Assembly (NCBI RefSeq): GCF_000152805.1
Contig: NZ_CH902578.1
Span: 728,233-792,232, forward strand
Direction: 5' to 3'
Source: Maritimibacter alkaliphilus HTCC2654
GTDB lineage: Bacteria; Pseudomonadota; Alphaproteobacteria; Rhodobacterales; Rhodobacteraceae
Length of the DNA: 64,000 nucleotides
How positions within the stretch are numbered: position 1 is the stretch's first letter; each line of letters begins with the position of its first letter. The position numbers and the translations under genes are program-made. Of the stretch, positions 1-9,311 are shown piece after piece. Under the pieces are notes generated by a model. It did not search any database. It was not told the origin of the DNA and was given only the letters and a program-made list of their open reading frames with translations.

Positions 1-3000
1 GTCGTCGTCGTCCTGACCGTATATGGTGTCGTTGCCGTCACCGCCCCGGATCACGTCCATGCCGTTCGACGGGCGCGGATCGAGGAAGGACGGGATCGGG
101 CTGAGCGGGTCGTTGGTATCCGCGTCGCCGTAGTCGTCCACCGGATAGGCGTCGTCTTCGAGGTTCAGGATGTCCGGCGTGACCGGCCCCAGACCGCCCC
201 AGATCTCGTCGTCCCCGGCACCGCCGTCGATGTCGTCCGAGCCGTGGCCGCCGATGATGTAGTCGTTACCGTCACCGCCCTGGATCGTATCGTCGTCGAG
301 ACCGCCGTCGATGGTGTCGTCCCCGGTTCCGCCGTCGATGGTATCGTCGTCGTCGCCCGTGGTGATGGTGTCGTCGCCGGCACCGCCGAAGACGGTATCC
401 TTGTCGTTGTCCTCGTCGGCATCGTCCGGCACCCACTGATCGGGGGTGGTCGGCGCGAAGGGCCAGCCCGCCACGGTCTCGCCGGGTGCAAAGCCGTAGT
501 CCGAAGCCTCGGTCGGGGCCGAGGTGTCGATGATATCGTCCCCGTCCTCGCCGTAGACCGTATCGGACCCGTCGCCGCCGCGCACATCGTCGTCGCCGTC
601 ACCGGCATAGATCGTGTCGTCGCCGTCGTAGCCTTCGATGATGTCATCGTCCGGCCCTTTGCCCGGGAAGATGTTGTCACCCGCGTCGACCATGTCGTTT
701 TCGGGATCGCCGGTATAGCCGGTGTCGATCAGATCGTCGCCGTCCGTGCCCTCGACGATGCCGTCGTTGACGAGAATGGTGACGGTGGCCGTATCGGTCA
801 GCCCGTCCTCATCCTGGATCGTGTAATCGACGGTCACATAGCCATCGACGGTCGGCGTATAGGTGAGCGTCCCGTCCGGGTTGATGACCACGCTGCCTTC
901 CGAGGCCACGGCCGAGATCACCTGAAGGTTGGCGTCGTCGCCATCCGGGTCGGTGTCGTTGGCGAGCACGTCGATCGTGACCGTCGCGTTGATCGGCACG
1001 TTCGCCGTATCGTCGTTGGCCAGCGGCGGCGCATCCACGCCCACCGAAACCGTGACCGTCGCCGTATCCGTCGCACCCTGATCGTCCGCGATCGTGTAGG
1101 TGAACGTGTCGGTGCCGGTGAACCCGGTGTCCGGTGTGTAGATGAACGCTCCGTTCGCATTGACGACGACCGAACCGTTCGACGGGTTGGTGTTCGACGT
1201 GACCGTCTGGGGATCGCCCTCGGGGTCGGTGTCGTTCGCCAGCACGTTGCCCGCGACCGCCGTGTTCAGGTCGGTGGCGAAGGCGTCGTCCACCGCTTCG
1301 GTGGTGTTCTGGTTGTTGCCGTCGTCCTGCACCACGACCGTGATGGTCGCCGTGTCGGTCAGACCGTTGCCGTCACTGATCGTGTATTCGAACGTGTCGG
1401 TCCCGGTGAAGTCCGCCGTCGGCGTGTAGGACACCGTGCCATCGCCGTTGTCGGTGACGGTTCCGTTCGTCGCCGTGCCCACGTCGATGATGGTCAGCGG
1501 ATCGCCGTCCGGGTCTTCGTCGTTCGTGCGCGGATCGAAGGTCAGCGTCGTGCCCTCGTCGATCACCCGCACGTCATCCTCGGCGTCGGGTGCGTCGTTG
1601 ACCGGGGTCATGGTCACCGTGACGGTGGCCGTGTCGGTGGCGCCCTGATCGTCGGTCACCGTGTAAGTGAAGGTGTCGGTGCCGGTGAAGTCGAGGTTCG
1701 GCTTGTAGGTCACCGTCCCGTCCGGGTTCAGCGTCGCGGTGCCGTTCGTGGGGGTGCCCACGCTCGTCACCGTGAAGTCGTCGCCCTCGGGGTCCGAGTC
1801 GTTCGCCGTCAGGTCCACGATCAGCGTCGTGTCCTCGTCGATCGTGTAGGCGTCGTCCACCGCGTCGACCGAGTTCATCGGGCCCATGCCGACCGAGACC
1901 GTGACGGTCGCCGTGTCGGTCGCGCCCTGATCGTCGGTGATCGTGTAGGTGAAGCTGTCCGTGCCGGTGAAGTCGGTGTCCGGCGTGTAGGTCAGCGTGC
2001 CGCCCGGTCCGGTCGTGACCGTCCCGTTCGTGCCCTGCCCGAAGGAGGTGACCGAGAAGGTATCGCCCTCGGGATCGGTGTCGTTGGCCAGAACCGGCAC
2101 GTTCACCGCCGTGTTCGGATCGGTCTGGGCCATGTCGTCCACGGCATCCACCGTGTTCACGCCGTCCTGCGTCACGTTCACCGTCACCGTCGCCGTGTCG
2201 GTCGCGCCCTGCGAGTCCACGATGGTGTAGGTGAAGCTGTCGGTGCCGAAGTAATCCGGGTCCGGCGTGTAAGTCAGCGTGCCGCCCGGTCCGGCCGTCA
2301 CGGTGCCGTTCGCGCCCTGCCCGAAGCTCTGGATCGAGAAGCTGTCGCCCTGCGGGTCGCTGTCGTTGGCCAGCACGTCGATGTTGACCGCGTCGTCCTC
2401 CGAGGTGGTCGCGCTGTCGTTGCGCGCCACGACCGAGTTCATGCCGCCGTCGCCGTTCACCACCACCGTCACGGTCGCCGTGTCGGTGCCGCCGTTGCCG
2501 TCGGAGATGGTGTATTCGAACGTGTCGGTGCCGACGAAATCGTCGTTCGGATCGTAGGTCACCGTGCCGTCGTTGTTGTTCACGACTGTGCCGAAGCTCG
2601 GCGTCGTGACATTGGTGACGGTCAGCGGATCGCCGTCCACGTCGGTGTCGTTCGCGATGACGTCGATCAGCAGCGGATCGGTGTCGTCGGTGACGCGCAC
2701 GTCATCCTCGGCATCCGGGTTGTCGTTCACCGGCGCCATGCTGACGGTCACGGTCGCGGTATCGGTCGCGCCCTGATCGTCGGTGATGGTGTAGGTGAAG
2801 GTATCGGTCCCGGTGAAGTCCTGGTTCGGCTTGTAGGTCACCGTCCCGTCCGGGTTCAGCGTCGCCGTCCCGTTCGTGGGCGTGCCCACCGCCGTCACCG
2901 AGAAATCGTCCCCCTGCGGGTCCGAGTCGTTCCCCGTCAGATCCACGATCAGCGTCGTGTCCTCGTCGATGTCATAGCTGTCATCGACAGCGTTCACGCT

Positions 3001-6000
3001 GTTCTGGCCGTTGTCGCCCTGCACCACCACGGTCACCGTCGCGGTGTCCGTCGCGCCGTTGCCGTCACTGATCGTGTATTCGAACGTGTCGGTCCCGGTG
3101 AAATCGGTGTTCGGCGTGTAGGTCAGCGTGCCGCCCGGACCATCCGTGACCGTGCCGTTGGTCGGCTGGTCGTAGGAGGTGATCGTCAGCGGATCGTTGT
3201 CGGCATCCTCGTCGTTGGCGAGCACGTCGATATCGACCGAGGTTCCCTCGTCGATGACGGTGATGTCATCCTCGGCGTCGGGTGCGTCGTTGACCGGGGT
3301 CATGGTCACCGTGACGGTGGCCGTGTCGGTGGCGCCCTGATCGTCGGTCACCGTGTAAGTGAAGGTGTCGGTGCCGGTGAAGTCGAGGTTCGGCTTGTAG
3401 GTCACCGTCCCGTCCGGGTTCAGCGTCGCGGTGCCGTTCGTGGGGGTGCCCACGCTCGTCACCGTGAAGTCGTCGCCCTCGGGGTCCGAGTCGTTCGCCG
3501 TCAGGTCCACGATCAGCGTCGTGTCCTCGTCGATCGTGTAGGCGTCGTCCACCGCGTCGACCGAGTTCATCGGGCCCATGCCGACCGAGACCGTGACGGT
3601 CGCCGTGTCGGTCGCGCCCTGATCGTCGGTGATCGTGTAGGTGAAGCTGTCCGTGCCGGTGAAGTCGGTGTCCGGCGTGTAGGTCAGCGTGCCGCCCGGT
3701 CCGGTCGTGACCGTCCCGTTCGTGCCCTGCCCGAAGGAGGTGACCGAGAAGGTATCGCCCTCGGGATCGGTGTCGTTGGCCAGAACCGGCACGTTCACCG
3801 CCGTGTTCGGATCGGTCTGGGCCATGTCGTCCACGGCATCCACCGTGTTCACGCCGTCCTGCGTCACGTTCACCGTCACCGTCGCCGTGTCGGTCGCGCC
3901 CTGCGAGTCCACGATGGTGTAGGTGAAGCTGTCGGTGCCGAAGTAATCCGGGTCCGGCGTGTAGGTCAGCGTGCCGCCCGGCCCGGCCGTCACGGTGCCG
4001 TTCGCGCCCTGCCCGAAGCTCTGGATCGAGAAGCTGTCGCCCTGCGGATCGCTGTCGTTGGCCAGCACGTCGATGTTGACCGCGTCGTCCTCCGAGGTGG
4101 TCGCGCTGTCGTTGCGCGCCACGACCGAGTTCATGCCGCCGTCGCCGTTCACCACCACCGTCACGGTCGCCGTGTCGGTGCCGCCGTTGCCGTCGGAGAT
4201 GGTGTATTCGAACGTGTCGGTGCCGACGAAATCGTCGTTCGGATCGTAGGTCACCGTGCCGTCGTTGTTGTTCACGACTGTGCCGAAGCTCGGCGTCGTG
4301 ACATTGGTGACGGTCAGCGGATCGCCGTCCACGTCGGTGTCGTTCGCGATGACGTCGATCAGCAGCGGATCGGTGTCGTCGGTGACGCGCACGTCATCCT
4401 CGGCATCCGGGTTGTCGTTCACCGGCGCCATGCTGACGGTCACGGTCGCGGTATCGGTCGCGCCCTGATCGTCGGTGATGGTGTAGGTGAAGGTATCGGT
4501 CCCGGTGAAGTCCTGGTTCGGCTTGTAGGTCACCGTCCCGTCCGGGTTCAGCGTCGCCGTCCCGTTCGTGGGCGTGCCCACCGCCGTCACCGAGAAATCG
4601 TCCCCCTGCGGGTCCGAGTCGTTCCCCGTCAGATCCACGATCAGCGTCGTGTCCTCGTCGATGTCGTAGCTGTCATCGACAGCGTTCACGCTGTTCTGGC
4701 CGCCGGCGTTCACCGTGACCGTCACGGTCGCCGTATCGGTCGCCCCCTGATCGTCGGTGATGGTGTAGGTGAAGGTATCGACCCCGGTGAACCCGGCATC
4801 CGGGGTGTAGGTCAGCACACCGTTGGCATCCGCCGAGACGGAGCCGTTCGTGCCGTTCGAGAACCCGGTGACCGAGAAGCTGTCGCCCTCGGGGTCCGTG
4901 TCGTTCGCGAGCACGGCCACCGCGACCGCGTTTCCGGCGGTCGTCGTGGCGCTGTCGTCCACCGCATCGACTGTGTTGTTGTCGACGTCGCCCACGAACA
5001 CCGTGACGGTCGCCGTGTCCTGACCGCCGTTGCCGTCGGTGATGGTGTAGGTGAAGGTATCCGTGCCGGTGAAATCGGCATTGGGCGTGTAGGTCAGCGG
5101 GCCGGTGCCGCCCCCGGTCACGGTGCCGTTGGTGCCCTGCCCGTAGCTCAACACGTTCAGCGTGTCGCCGTCCGGATCGCTGTCGTTGGCCAGCACGTCG
5201 ATGTCGACAGGCGTGTTCTCATCCGTGAGTTCGACGTCGTTCTCGGCGTCCGGATCGTCCTGCACCGCGCCCACGTTGATCGTGACGGTCGCCGTGTCGG
5301 TCGCGCCCTGATCGTCGGTGATCGTATAGGTGAAGGTGTCGGTGCCGTTGAAGTCGTCATTCGGCTTGTAGGTGACCGTCCCGTCGGGGTTCAACGTCGT
5401 CGTGCCGTTGGCGGCGGAGCCGACCGAGGTGATCGAGAAATCGTCGCCCTCCGGGTCGCTGTCGTTCGCCGTCAGATCGACGATGAGCGTCGTGTCCTCG
5501 TCGATGTTGTAGCTGTCGTCCACCGCGTCGACCGAGTTCTGGCCGCCCGCGTTCACCGTGACCGTCACGGTCGCCGTGTCGGTCGCGCCCTGGGAATCGA
5601 CGATGGTGTAGGTGAAGGTGTCCTGCCCGGTGAAGCCCGCGTCGGGGGTGTAGGTCAGGTTGCCGTCCGCGTCAGCGGTGACCGACCCGTTCGTGCCGTC
5701 CGAGAAGCCCGAGATCGAGAAGGTATCGCCCTGCGGGTCTGTGTCGTTGGACAGAACCGCGATTTCGATCGGATTCCCGGCCGTGGTCGTGGCGGAATCG
5801 TCGTTTGCGACGACCGAGTTGTCGTCCACGTCGCCGACCACGACCGTTACGGTCGCCGTGTCCTGACCGCCGTTGCCGTCGGTGATGGTGTAGGTGAAGG
5901 TGTCGACCCCGGTGAAGCCGGAGTTCGGCGTGTAGGTCAGCGGACCGGTGCCGCCCCCGGTCACGGTGCCGTTGGTGCCCTGCCCGTAGCTCAACACGTT

Positions 6001-7329
6001 CAGCGTGTCGCCGTCCGGATCGCTGTCGTTGGCCAGCACGTCGATGTCGACAGGCGTGTTCTCATCCGTGAGTTCGACGTCGTTCTCGGCGTCCGGATCG
6101 TCCTGCACCGCGCCCACGTTGATCGTGACGGTCGCCGTGTCGGTCGCGCCCTGATCGTCGGTGATCGTGTAGGTGAAGGTGTCGGTGCCGTTGAAGTCGT
6201 CGTTCGGCTTGTAGGTGACGGTCCCATCGGGGTTCAGCGTCGTCGTGCCGTTGGTGGCCGAGCCGACCGAAGTGATCGAGAAATCGTCGCCCTCCGGGTC
6301 GCTGTCGTTCGCCGTCAGGTCGACGATGAGCGTCGTGTCCTCGTCGATGTTGTAGCTGTCGTCCACCGCGTCGACGCTGTTGCCGCCGCCGTTGTCATTG
6401 ACCGAGACGGTGACCGTCGCGGTATCCGTGCCGCCGTTCCCGTCGGACACGGTGTAGGTGAACGTGTCCGTGCCGGTGAAACCGGTATTGGGCGTGTAGG
6501 TGATGGTGCCGTCGCCGTTGTCCGTCACCGAGCCGTTCGTCGGGTCGGTGCCGCCGATGATCGTCAGCGTGTCGCCATCCGGGTCGCTGTCGTTGGCGAG
6601 GACTTCGACCGTCACAGCGGTGTCCGGGAAGGTGTTGGTCGTATCGTTGACCGCGTCCGGGTCCTGGTTGCCGCCGTTGGGATCGGTCACGCAGACGGTC
6701 ACCGTCGCCGTGTCTTGGCCGCCGTTGCCGTCGGTGATCGTGTAGGTGAAGGTGTCTTCGCCCACGAAGCCCGGGTTTGGCGTGTAGGTGACGGTGCCGT
6801 CGCCGTTGTTGGTGACCGTGCCGTTCGCCGGATCGGTCCCGCCGATGACGGTGAGCGTGTCACCGTCCGGGTCGCTGTCGTTGCCGGTCAGGTCGATCTG
6901 GACCGGGTCGCCCTCGGTCGTGTTGGCCGCATCGTCGACCGCATCCGGGTCTTCATTGTTTTCGTTCGGATCGCATTCCACACGGATGCAGACGGTCGCC
7001 GTGTCGGTGCCGCCGTTCCCGTCGGAGATGGTGTAGGTGAAGCTGTCGTTGCCCGTGTAGCCGTCGTCCGGCGTATAGGTCACCGTGCCGTTGGCGTTGA
7101 CCGTGACGGTGCCGTGGCTCGGGTTGCCGGTGCTCACGATCTTGAGCGCGTCGCCATCCACGTCGCTGTCGTTGTTCAGAACGCCGACCGTGACCGGATC
7201 GCCTTCGTAGGTGCTCGCGCTGTCATTGACCGCGTCCGGGTCGTTGTTGCGATCGCCGCCGCCGCACTTGCCGTAGGAAAACGAGCCGTACTTGAAGTAG
7301 CCGTAAAGGTTTTTGCTATAGAACGTCAT
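1..7329 (-). CDS. Giant tandem-repeat RTX protein, N-terminal 2443 codons (runs off window)
   Basis: The minus frame starting at 7329 is open to base 1, so the C-terminus is outside the window. The protein begins MTFYSKNLYGYF without a signal peptide. It then has 23 tandem Ig/cadherin-like domains of about 94 residues, each with a calcium-type DSDxDGD motif, a GTVTYTP strand and an FTYTITDxxGxxDTATVTV end. After about residue 2190 it changes to RTX-type repeats (VEGTDGDDLID, GGDGNDTIYG, GGTGDDTIDGG) up to the edge. Such proteins usually leave the cell by a type I secretion system and act as adhesins or surface/matrix proteins; the exporter is not in view. An AAGGGA ribosome-binding site precedes the ATG, and a small frame ends one base upstream. 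The domain architecture is directly seen; the adhesin role is inferred. Related roseobacter proteins often end in a Hint domain, which cannot be checked here. Confidence 0.93.
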   Translation of the reverse strand, partial: MTFYSKNLYGYFKYGSFSYGKCGGGDRNNDPDAVNDSASTYEGDPVTVGVLNNDSDVDGDALKIVSTGNPSHGTVTVNANGTVTYTPDDGYTGNDSFTYTISDGNGGTDTATVCIRVECDPNENNEDPDAVDDAANTTEGDPVQIDLTGNDSDPDGDTLTVIGGTDPANGTVTNNGDGTVTYTPNPGFVGEDTFTYTITDGNGGQDTATVTVCVTDPNGGNQDPDAVNDTTNTFPDTAVTVEVLANDSDPDGDTLTIIGGTDPTNGSVTDNGDGTITYTPNTGFTGTDTFTYTVSDGNGGTDTATVTVSVNDNGGGNSVDAVDDSYNIDEDTTLIVDLTANDSDPEGDDFSITSVGSATNGTTTLNPDGTVTYKPNDDFNGTDTFTYTITDDQGATDTATVTINVGAVQDDPDAENDVELTDENTPVDIDVLANDSDPDGDTLNVLSYGQGTNGTVTGGGTGPLTYTPNSGFTGVDTFTYTITDGNGGQDTATVTVVVGDVDDNSVVANDDSATTTAGNPIEIAVLSNDTDPQGDTFSISGFSDGTNGSVTADADGNLTYTPDAGFTGQDTFTYTIVDSQGATDTATVTVTVNAGGQNSVDAVDDSYNIDEDTTLIVDLTANDSDPEGDDFSITSVGSAANGTTTLNPDGTVTYKPNDDFNGTDTFTYTITDDQGATDTATVTINVGAVQDDPDAENDVELTDENTPVDIDVLANDSDPDGDTLNVLSYGQGTNGTVTGGGTGPLTYTPNADFTGTDTFTYTITDGNGGQDTATVTVFVGDVDNNTVDAVDDSATTTAGNAVAVAVLANDTDPEGDSFSVTGFSNGTNGSVSADANGVLTYTPDAGFTGVDTFTYTITDDQGATDTATVTVTVNAGGQNSVNAVDDSYDIDEDTTLIVDLTGNDSDPQGDDFSVTAVGTPTNGTATLNPDGTVTYKPNQDFTGTDTFTYTITDDQGATDTATVTVSMAPVNDNPDAEDDVRVTDDTDPLLIDVIANDTDVDGDPLTVTNVTTPSFGTVVNNNDGTVTYDPNDDFVGTDTFEYTISDGNGGTDTATVTVVVNGDGGMNSVVARNDSATTSEDDAVNIDVLANDSDPQGDSFSIQSFGQGANGTVTAGPGGTLTYTPDPDYFGTDSFTYTIVDSQGATDTATVTVNVTQDGVNTVDAVDDMAQTDPNTAVNVPVLANDTDPEGDTFSVTSFGQGTNGTVTTGPGGTLTYTPDTDFTGTDSFTYTITDDQGATDTATVTVSVGMGPMNSVDAVDDAYTIDEDTTLIVDLTANDSDPEGDDFTVTSVGTPTNGTATLNPDGTVTYKPNLDFTGTDTFTYTVTDDQGATDTATVTVTMTPVNDAPDAEDDITVIDEGTSVDIDVLANDEDADNDPLTITSYDQPTNGTVTDGPGGTLTYTPNTDFTGTDTFEYTISDGNGATDTATVTVVVQGDNGQNSVNAVDDSYDIDEDTTLIVDLTGNDSDPQGDDFSVTAVGTPTNGTATLNPDGTVTYKPNQDFTGTDTFTYTITDDQGATDTATVTVSMAPVNDNPDAEDDVRVTDDTDPLLIDVIANDTDVDGDPLTVTNVTTPSFGTVVNNNDGTVTYDPNDDFVGTDTFEYTISDGNGGTDTATVTVVVNGDGGMNSVVARNDSATTSEDDAVNIDVLANDSDPQGDSFSIQSFGQGANGTVTAGPGGTLTYTPDPDYFGTDSFTYTIVDSQGATDTATVTVNVTQDGVNTVDAVDDMAQTDPNTAVNVPVLANDTDPEGDTFSVTSFGQGTNGTVTTGPGGTLTYTPDTDFTGTDSFTYTITDDQGATDTATVTVSVGMGPMNSVDAVDDAYTIDEDTTLIVDLTANDSDPEGDDFTVTSVGTPTNGTATLNPDGTVTYKPNLDFTGTDTFTYTVTDDQGATDTATVTVTMTPVNDAPDAEDDVRVIDEGTTLTFDPRTNDEDPDGDPLTIIDVGTATNGTVTDNGDGTVSYTPTADFTGTDTFEYTISDGNGLTDTATITVVVQDDGNNQNTTEAVDDAFATDLNTAVAGNVLANDTDPEGDPQTVTSNTNPSNGSVVVNANGAFIYTPDTGFTGTDTFTYTIADDQGATDTATVTVSVGVDAPPLANDDTANVPINATVTIDVLANDTDPDGDDANLQVISAVASEGSVVINPDGTLTYTPTVDGYVTVDYTIQDEDGLTDTATVTILVNDGIVEGTDGDDLIDTGYTGDPENDMVDAGDNIFPGKGPDDDIIEGYDGDDTIYAGDGDDDVRGGDGSDTVYGEDGDDIIDTSAPTEASDYGFAPGETVAGWPFAPTTPDQWVPDDADEDNDKDTVFGGAGDDTITTGDDDDTIDGGTGDDTIDGGLDDDTIQGGDGNDYIIGGHGSDDIDGGAGDDEIWGGLGPVTPDILNLEDDAYPVDDYGDADTNDPLSPIPSFLDPRPSNGMDVIRGGDGNDTIYGQDDDD
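1573..3010 (-). repeat. Internal direct repeat, copy A (five to six domain lengths)
   Basis: This block is almost identical to 3265-4702, offset exactly 1692 bp (564 codons, six domain lengths). I saw only about four base differences over 1438 bp, near 2269, 2290, 2358 and 2974, which is far closer than other domain pairs in the gene. It indicates a recent in-frame duplication. Confidence 0.9.
3265..4702 (-). repeat. Internal direct repeat, copy B
   Basis: Second copy of the 1573-3010 block. Identity begins at the shared GTCATCCTCGG and ends at GTTCTGGCCG, after which the two flanks diverge. The 254 bp between the copies (3011-3264) is one further diverged domain. Confidence 0.9.
5102..5532 (-). 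repeat. Internal direct repeat, shorter pair, copy A
   Basis: Closely matches 5945-6375 at an offset of 843 bp (281 codons, three domain lengths). It has several base differences, so it is an older or more diverged duplication than the 1.44 kb pair. Confidence 0.75.
5945..6375 (-). repeat. Internal direct repeat, shorter pair, copy B
   Basis: Partner of 5102-5532 within the tandem-domain region of the giant gene, same orientation and same reading frame. Confidence 0.75.
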
Positions 7330-7330
7330 T

Positions 7331-7522
7331 TCACTGTTTCCCTTGCTCAAGTCCGCGGCGCTCTGCGCCGTCGGTAACCGTCATGCACGCATGGTTTTCG
7401 TTACCGGCGCCTGCCGCACCGGTGCTGAAGTCGCTGATTTCATTGGGTTGAATCACTCGAACGCCGAAGGCACCCGTGCGCGTCGCACAGATGATGAGTT
7501 CGTTATCGGTCAAAGACAGCAT
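7331..7522 (-). CDS. Possible small protein coupled to the giant repeat gene
   Basis: A 63-codon frame starts MLSLTDNELIICATRTGAF and its TGA is one base before the ATG of the giant gene (TGA-A-ATG), an arrangement typical of translational coupling. A GAGGGGA sequence lies about 12 bases upstream of its start. I recognise no family. The N-terminal half looks protein-like, with alternating hydrophobic residues, while the C-terminal half is polar and less convincing. It could be a leader peptide or a chance frame in the 5' untranslated region. Confidence 0.35.
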   Translation of the reverse strand: MLSLTDNELIICATRTGAFGVRVIQPNEISDFSTGAAGAGNENHACMTVTDGAERRGLEQGKQ

Positions 7523-8344
7523 CGTCTTCTATGTCCCCTCGCCTTGGCGTTCGTTCCTGACCCAAGCATCGGGCGACACCGCGAAGCCACGGATGTGCCG
7601 CACACACCTTGGTACACCTGCCATGTGAGGAGAGGTCGGGCCCGACTGGGACCCGGCTGGACCTGAAAAATCGATGAGGACCCCCCGTCCGCACGACCGT
7701 TCGCCCAGCTTGCAGACCGCCGCACAGCGATCGGCACACACCTCTACCCCACGGCAAATACCGTGGTTCTCGTGTGCGGCCGCCCCCGTGGCCTACAGAC
7801 ATCGCCCCCCAGTTGGGCACTTTGAAATTACTCCCAACCTCGTGTCCAAAAAAGGGAATTCTCGCGGAAACTTCTGTCGGGCCGCGCCGAAATCGTTAAC
7901 AATCAATCACATCCGATCCGCGGATCGATCCGCCGGATGAGCCGTTTGTTTCGCCACCGGAGACAATTTCAACCCGCGCGTGCAGGCGAAACTACCAGTC
8001 TCGGTTATCAACGCCCTTTTCTGTAACACTTATCCACAGATCAGGGCGAATTTAGGTGAATATTACCCGTTCTATTGTTTCCGTAACGACAACTGGCCAA
8101 AATCGATGTCGTGGAAACAAACGGGCAAATGCCGACAGAGACTCGCCCAAATCATTGGTATGGCTAACGTTCTCAAAATGAGACCAATGCCGCCGAAACC
8201 GCCGGTTCTGTTCCGAGCGAACGTCCGAAAGGCCTTAACAAAACCCGAATCAACGACACGCGTAATCCGCAGGGCGAGGCCAAATCGGCACAGGCGCACA
8301 TTCCGGCAAAGGCTTGCCGCTTCGCAAGGTCTGGATCGGCTGGA
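7523..8344. other. Gene-free region upstream of the giant gene; AT-richer, one DnaA-box match
   Basis: I find no convincing gene in these 820 bases. Frames present are short and have no family resemblance. The part from about 7840 to 8110 is visibly richer in A+T than the rest of the window. It contains one exact TTATCCACA (8030-8038) and a palindrome GATCCGCGGATC near 7914-7925. It most likely holds the promoter and leader of the giant gene. Confidence 0.6.
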
Positions 8345-8430
8345 TGGTGCCCGAGGTCGGACTCGAACCGACACGATATTGCTACCGGGGGATTTTGAAT
8401 CCCCTGCGTCTACCATTCCGCCACTCGGGC
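8345..8430 (-). tRNA. tRNA-Leu (anticodon CAA)
   Basis: The reverse complement folds as a class II tRNA: acceptor GCCCGAG pairs with CTCGGGC, the anticodon stem GGGGA/TCCCC encloses a loop with CAA, there is a long variable arm, and the T arm carries GGTTCGAGTCC. Discriminator A is followed by an encoded CCA. Confidence 0.96.
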
Positions 8431-8474
8431 ACGACGCTTCGTCTAGCCCTGCACGGCGGCTGCGTCAACGGCGG

Positions 8475-9311
8475 TTAGAGCCTGTCGGTGGCGAAGGTAT
8501 CGCAGGCGTTCAGATCGCCCGTCTCATAGCCGGTGGCGAACCACCGCTGGCGCTGCTCCGAGGTGCCGTGCGTGAAGGTGTGCGGCATCGGCACGCGGCC
8601 CGCGTTTCGTTGCAGCGTATCGTCGCCGATCTGTTTCGCGGCATTCATCGCCTCGGCGATGTCGCCACGTTCGAGCGAACCGAACTGCGCCTCGGCCTGC
8701 CGCGCCCAGATGCCCGAGAAACAGTCGGCCTGAAGCTCGATCCGGACCGAGATTTCGTTCGACTGCGCCGCACTGACCTGCGCGCGAACCCGGTTCGCTT
8801 CGCCGAGAATACCAAGCTGGTCCTGAACCGAATGCGCCACCTCATGCGCCACGACATAGGCGGCCGCGAAATCGCCGCCCGCGCCGAGCTGACGCTCCAT
8901 CGTGGTGAAGAACGCGGTGTCGAGATAGATCTTGCGGTCGCCCGGACAGTAGAACGGCCCGGTCGCACCGGAGGCGCCACCGCAGGCGGACCGGGTCACG
9001 CCCTTGTAAAGAACCAGCGTCGGCGGTGCGTAGGCCCCGTCCACCTGACGGTCGAAGATGCCCGCCCAGACCTCCTCGGTATCGGCCAGCGTGACGGACA
9101 CGAACTGGGCTGCGCGGTCGTCGGCTTCGGTGACCTCGCCCCCGCCCTGGGTTCCGGTCACTTCGTCCAGGATCGGCGTCACGTCGATCCCCGCGAAATA
9201 GCCGATGGCGAGAATGACCAGCAGGCCCACGCCGCCGATCCCCGCCGTGCCGCCGGACATCCGCCTGCGATCTTCGATGTTCCGGCTGCCGCGCCGCCCT
9301 TGCCATTTCAT
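8475..9311 (-). CDS. ypfJ: Neutral zinc metallopeptidase, YpfJ family
   Basis: The 278-residue protein has a basic N-terminus, one membrane segment at about residues 25-42 (GGVGLLVILAIGYFAG) and a large domain exposed outside the cytoplasm. The zinc motif HEVAH (in AHEVAHSVQDQLG) lies near residue 160 and fits the Zn_peptidase family (PF04228). Later sequence (LQADCFSGIWA) is also typical of the family. The length fits other members. The physiological substrate is not known. It stands alone between tRNA-Leu and the divergent yqaA-dsbB pair. Confidence 0.88.
   Translation of the reverse strand: MKWQGRRGSRNIEDRRRMSGGTAGIGGVGLLVILAIGYFAGIDVTPILDEVTGTQGGGEVTEADDRAAQFVSVTLADTEEVWAGIFDRQVDGAYAPPTLVLYKGVTRSACGGASGATGPFYCPGDRKIYLDTAFFTTMERQLGAGGDFAAAYVVAHEVAHSVQDQLGILGEANRVRAQVSAAQSNEISVRIELQADCFSGIWARQAEAQFGSLERGDIAEAMNAAKQIGDDTLQRNAGRVPMPHTFTHGTSEQRQRWFATGYETGDLNACDTFATDRL

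Noticed and set aside
1..760. Short repeated units that look like a CRISPR array or minisatellite
   Set aside because: The repeats are in frame and encode GGxGxDxxx RTX motifs; there are no spacers of constant length or cas genes.
244..7377. Plus-strand open frame of 2377 codons across the repeats
   Set aside because: Its Val/Arg/Asp/His-only composition is the antisense of the GTC/GAC-rich tandem domains. The minus frame has clear Ig-like and RTX motifs.
8030..8038. Replication origin at the DnaA box
   Set aside because: There is only one exact box and no origin-type neighbour genes (dnaA, parA, hemE) in the window.
8072..8416. 114-codon minus frame starting with MVDAGDSKSPGSN
   Set aside because: The start is a translated tRNA-Leu sequence, a common false gene call.
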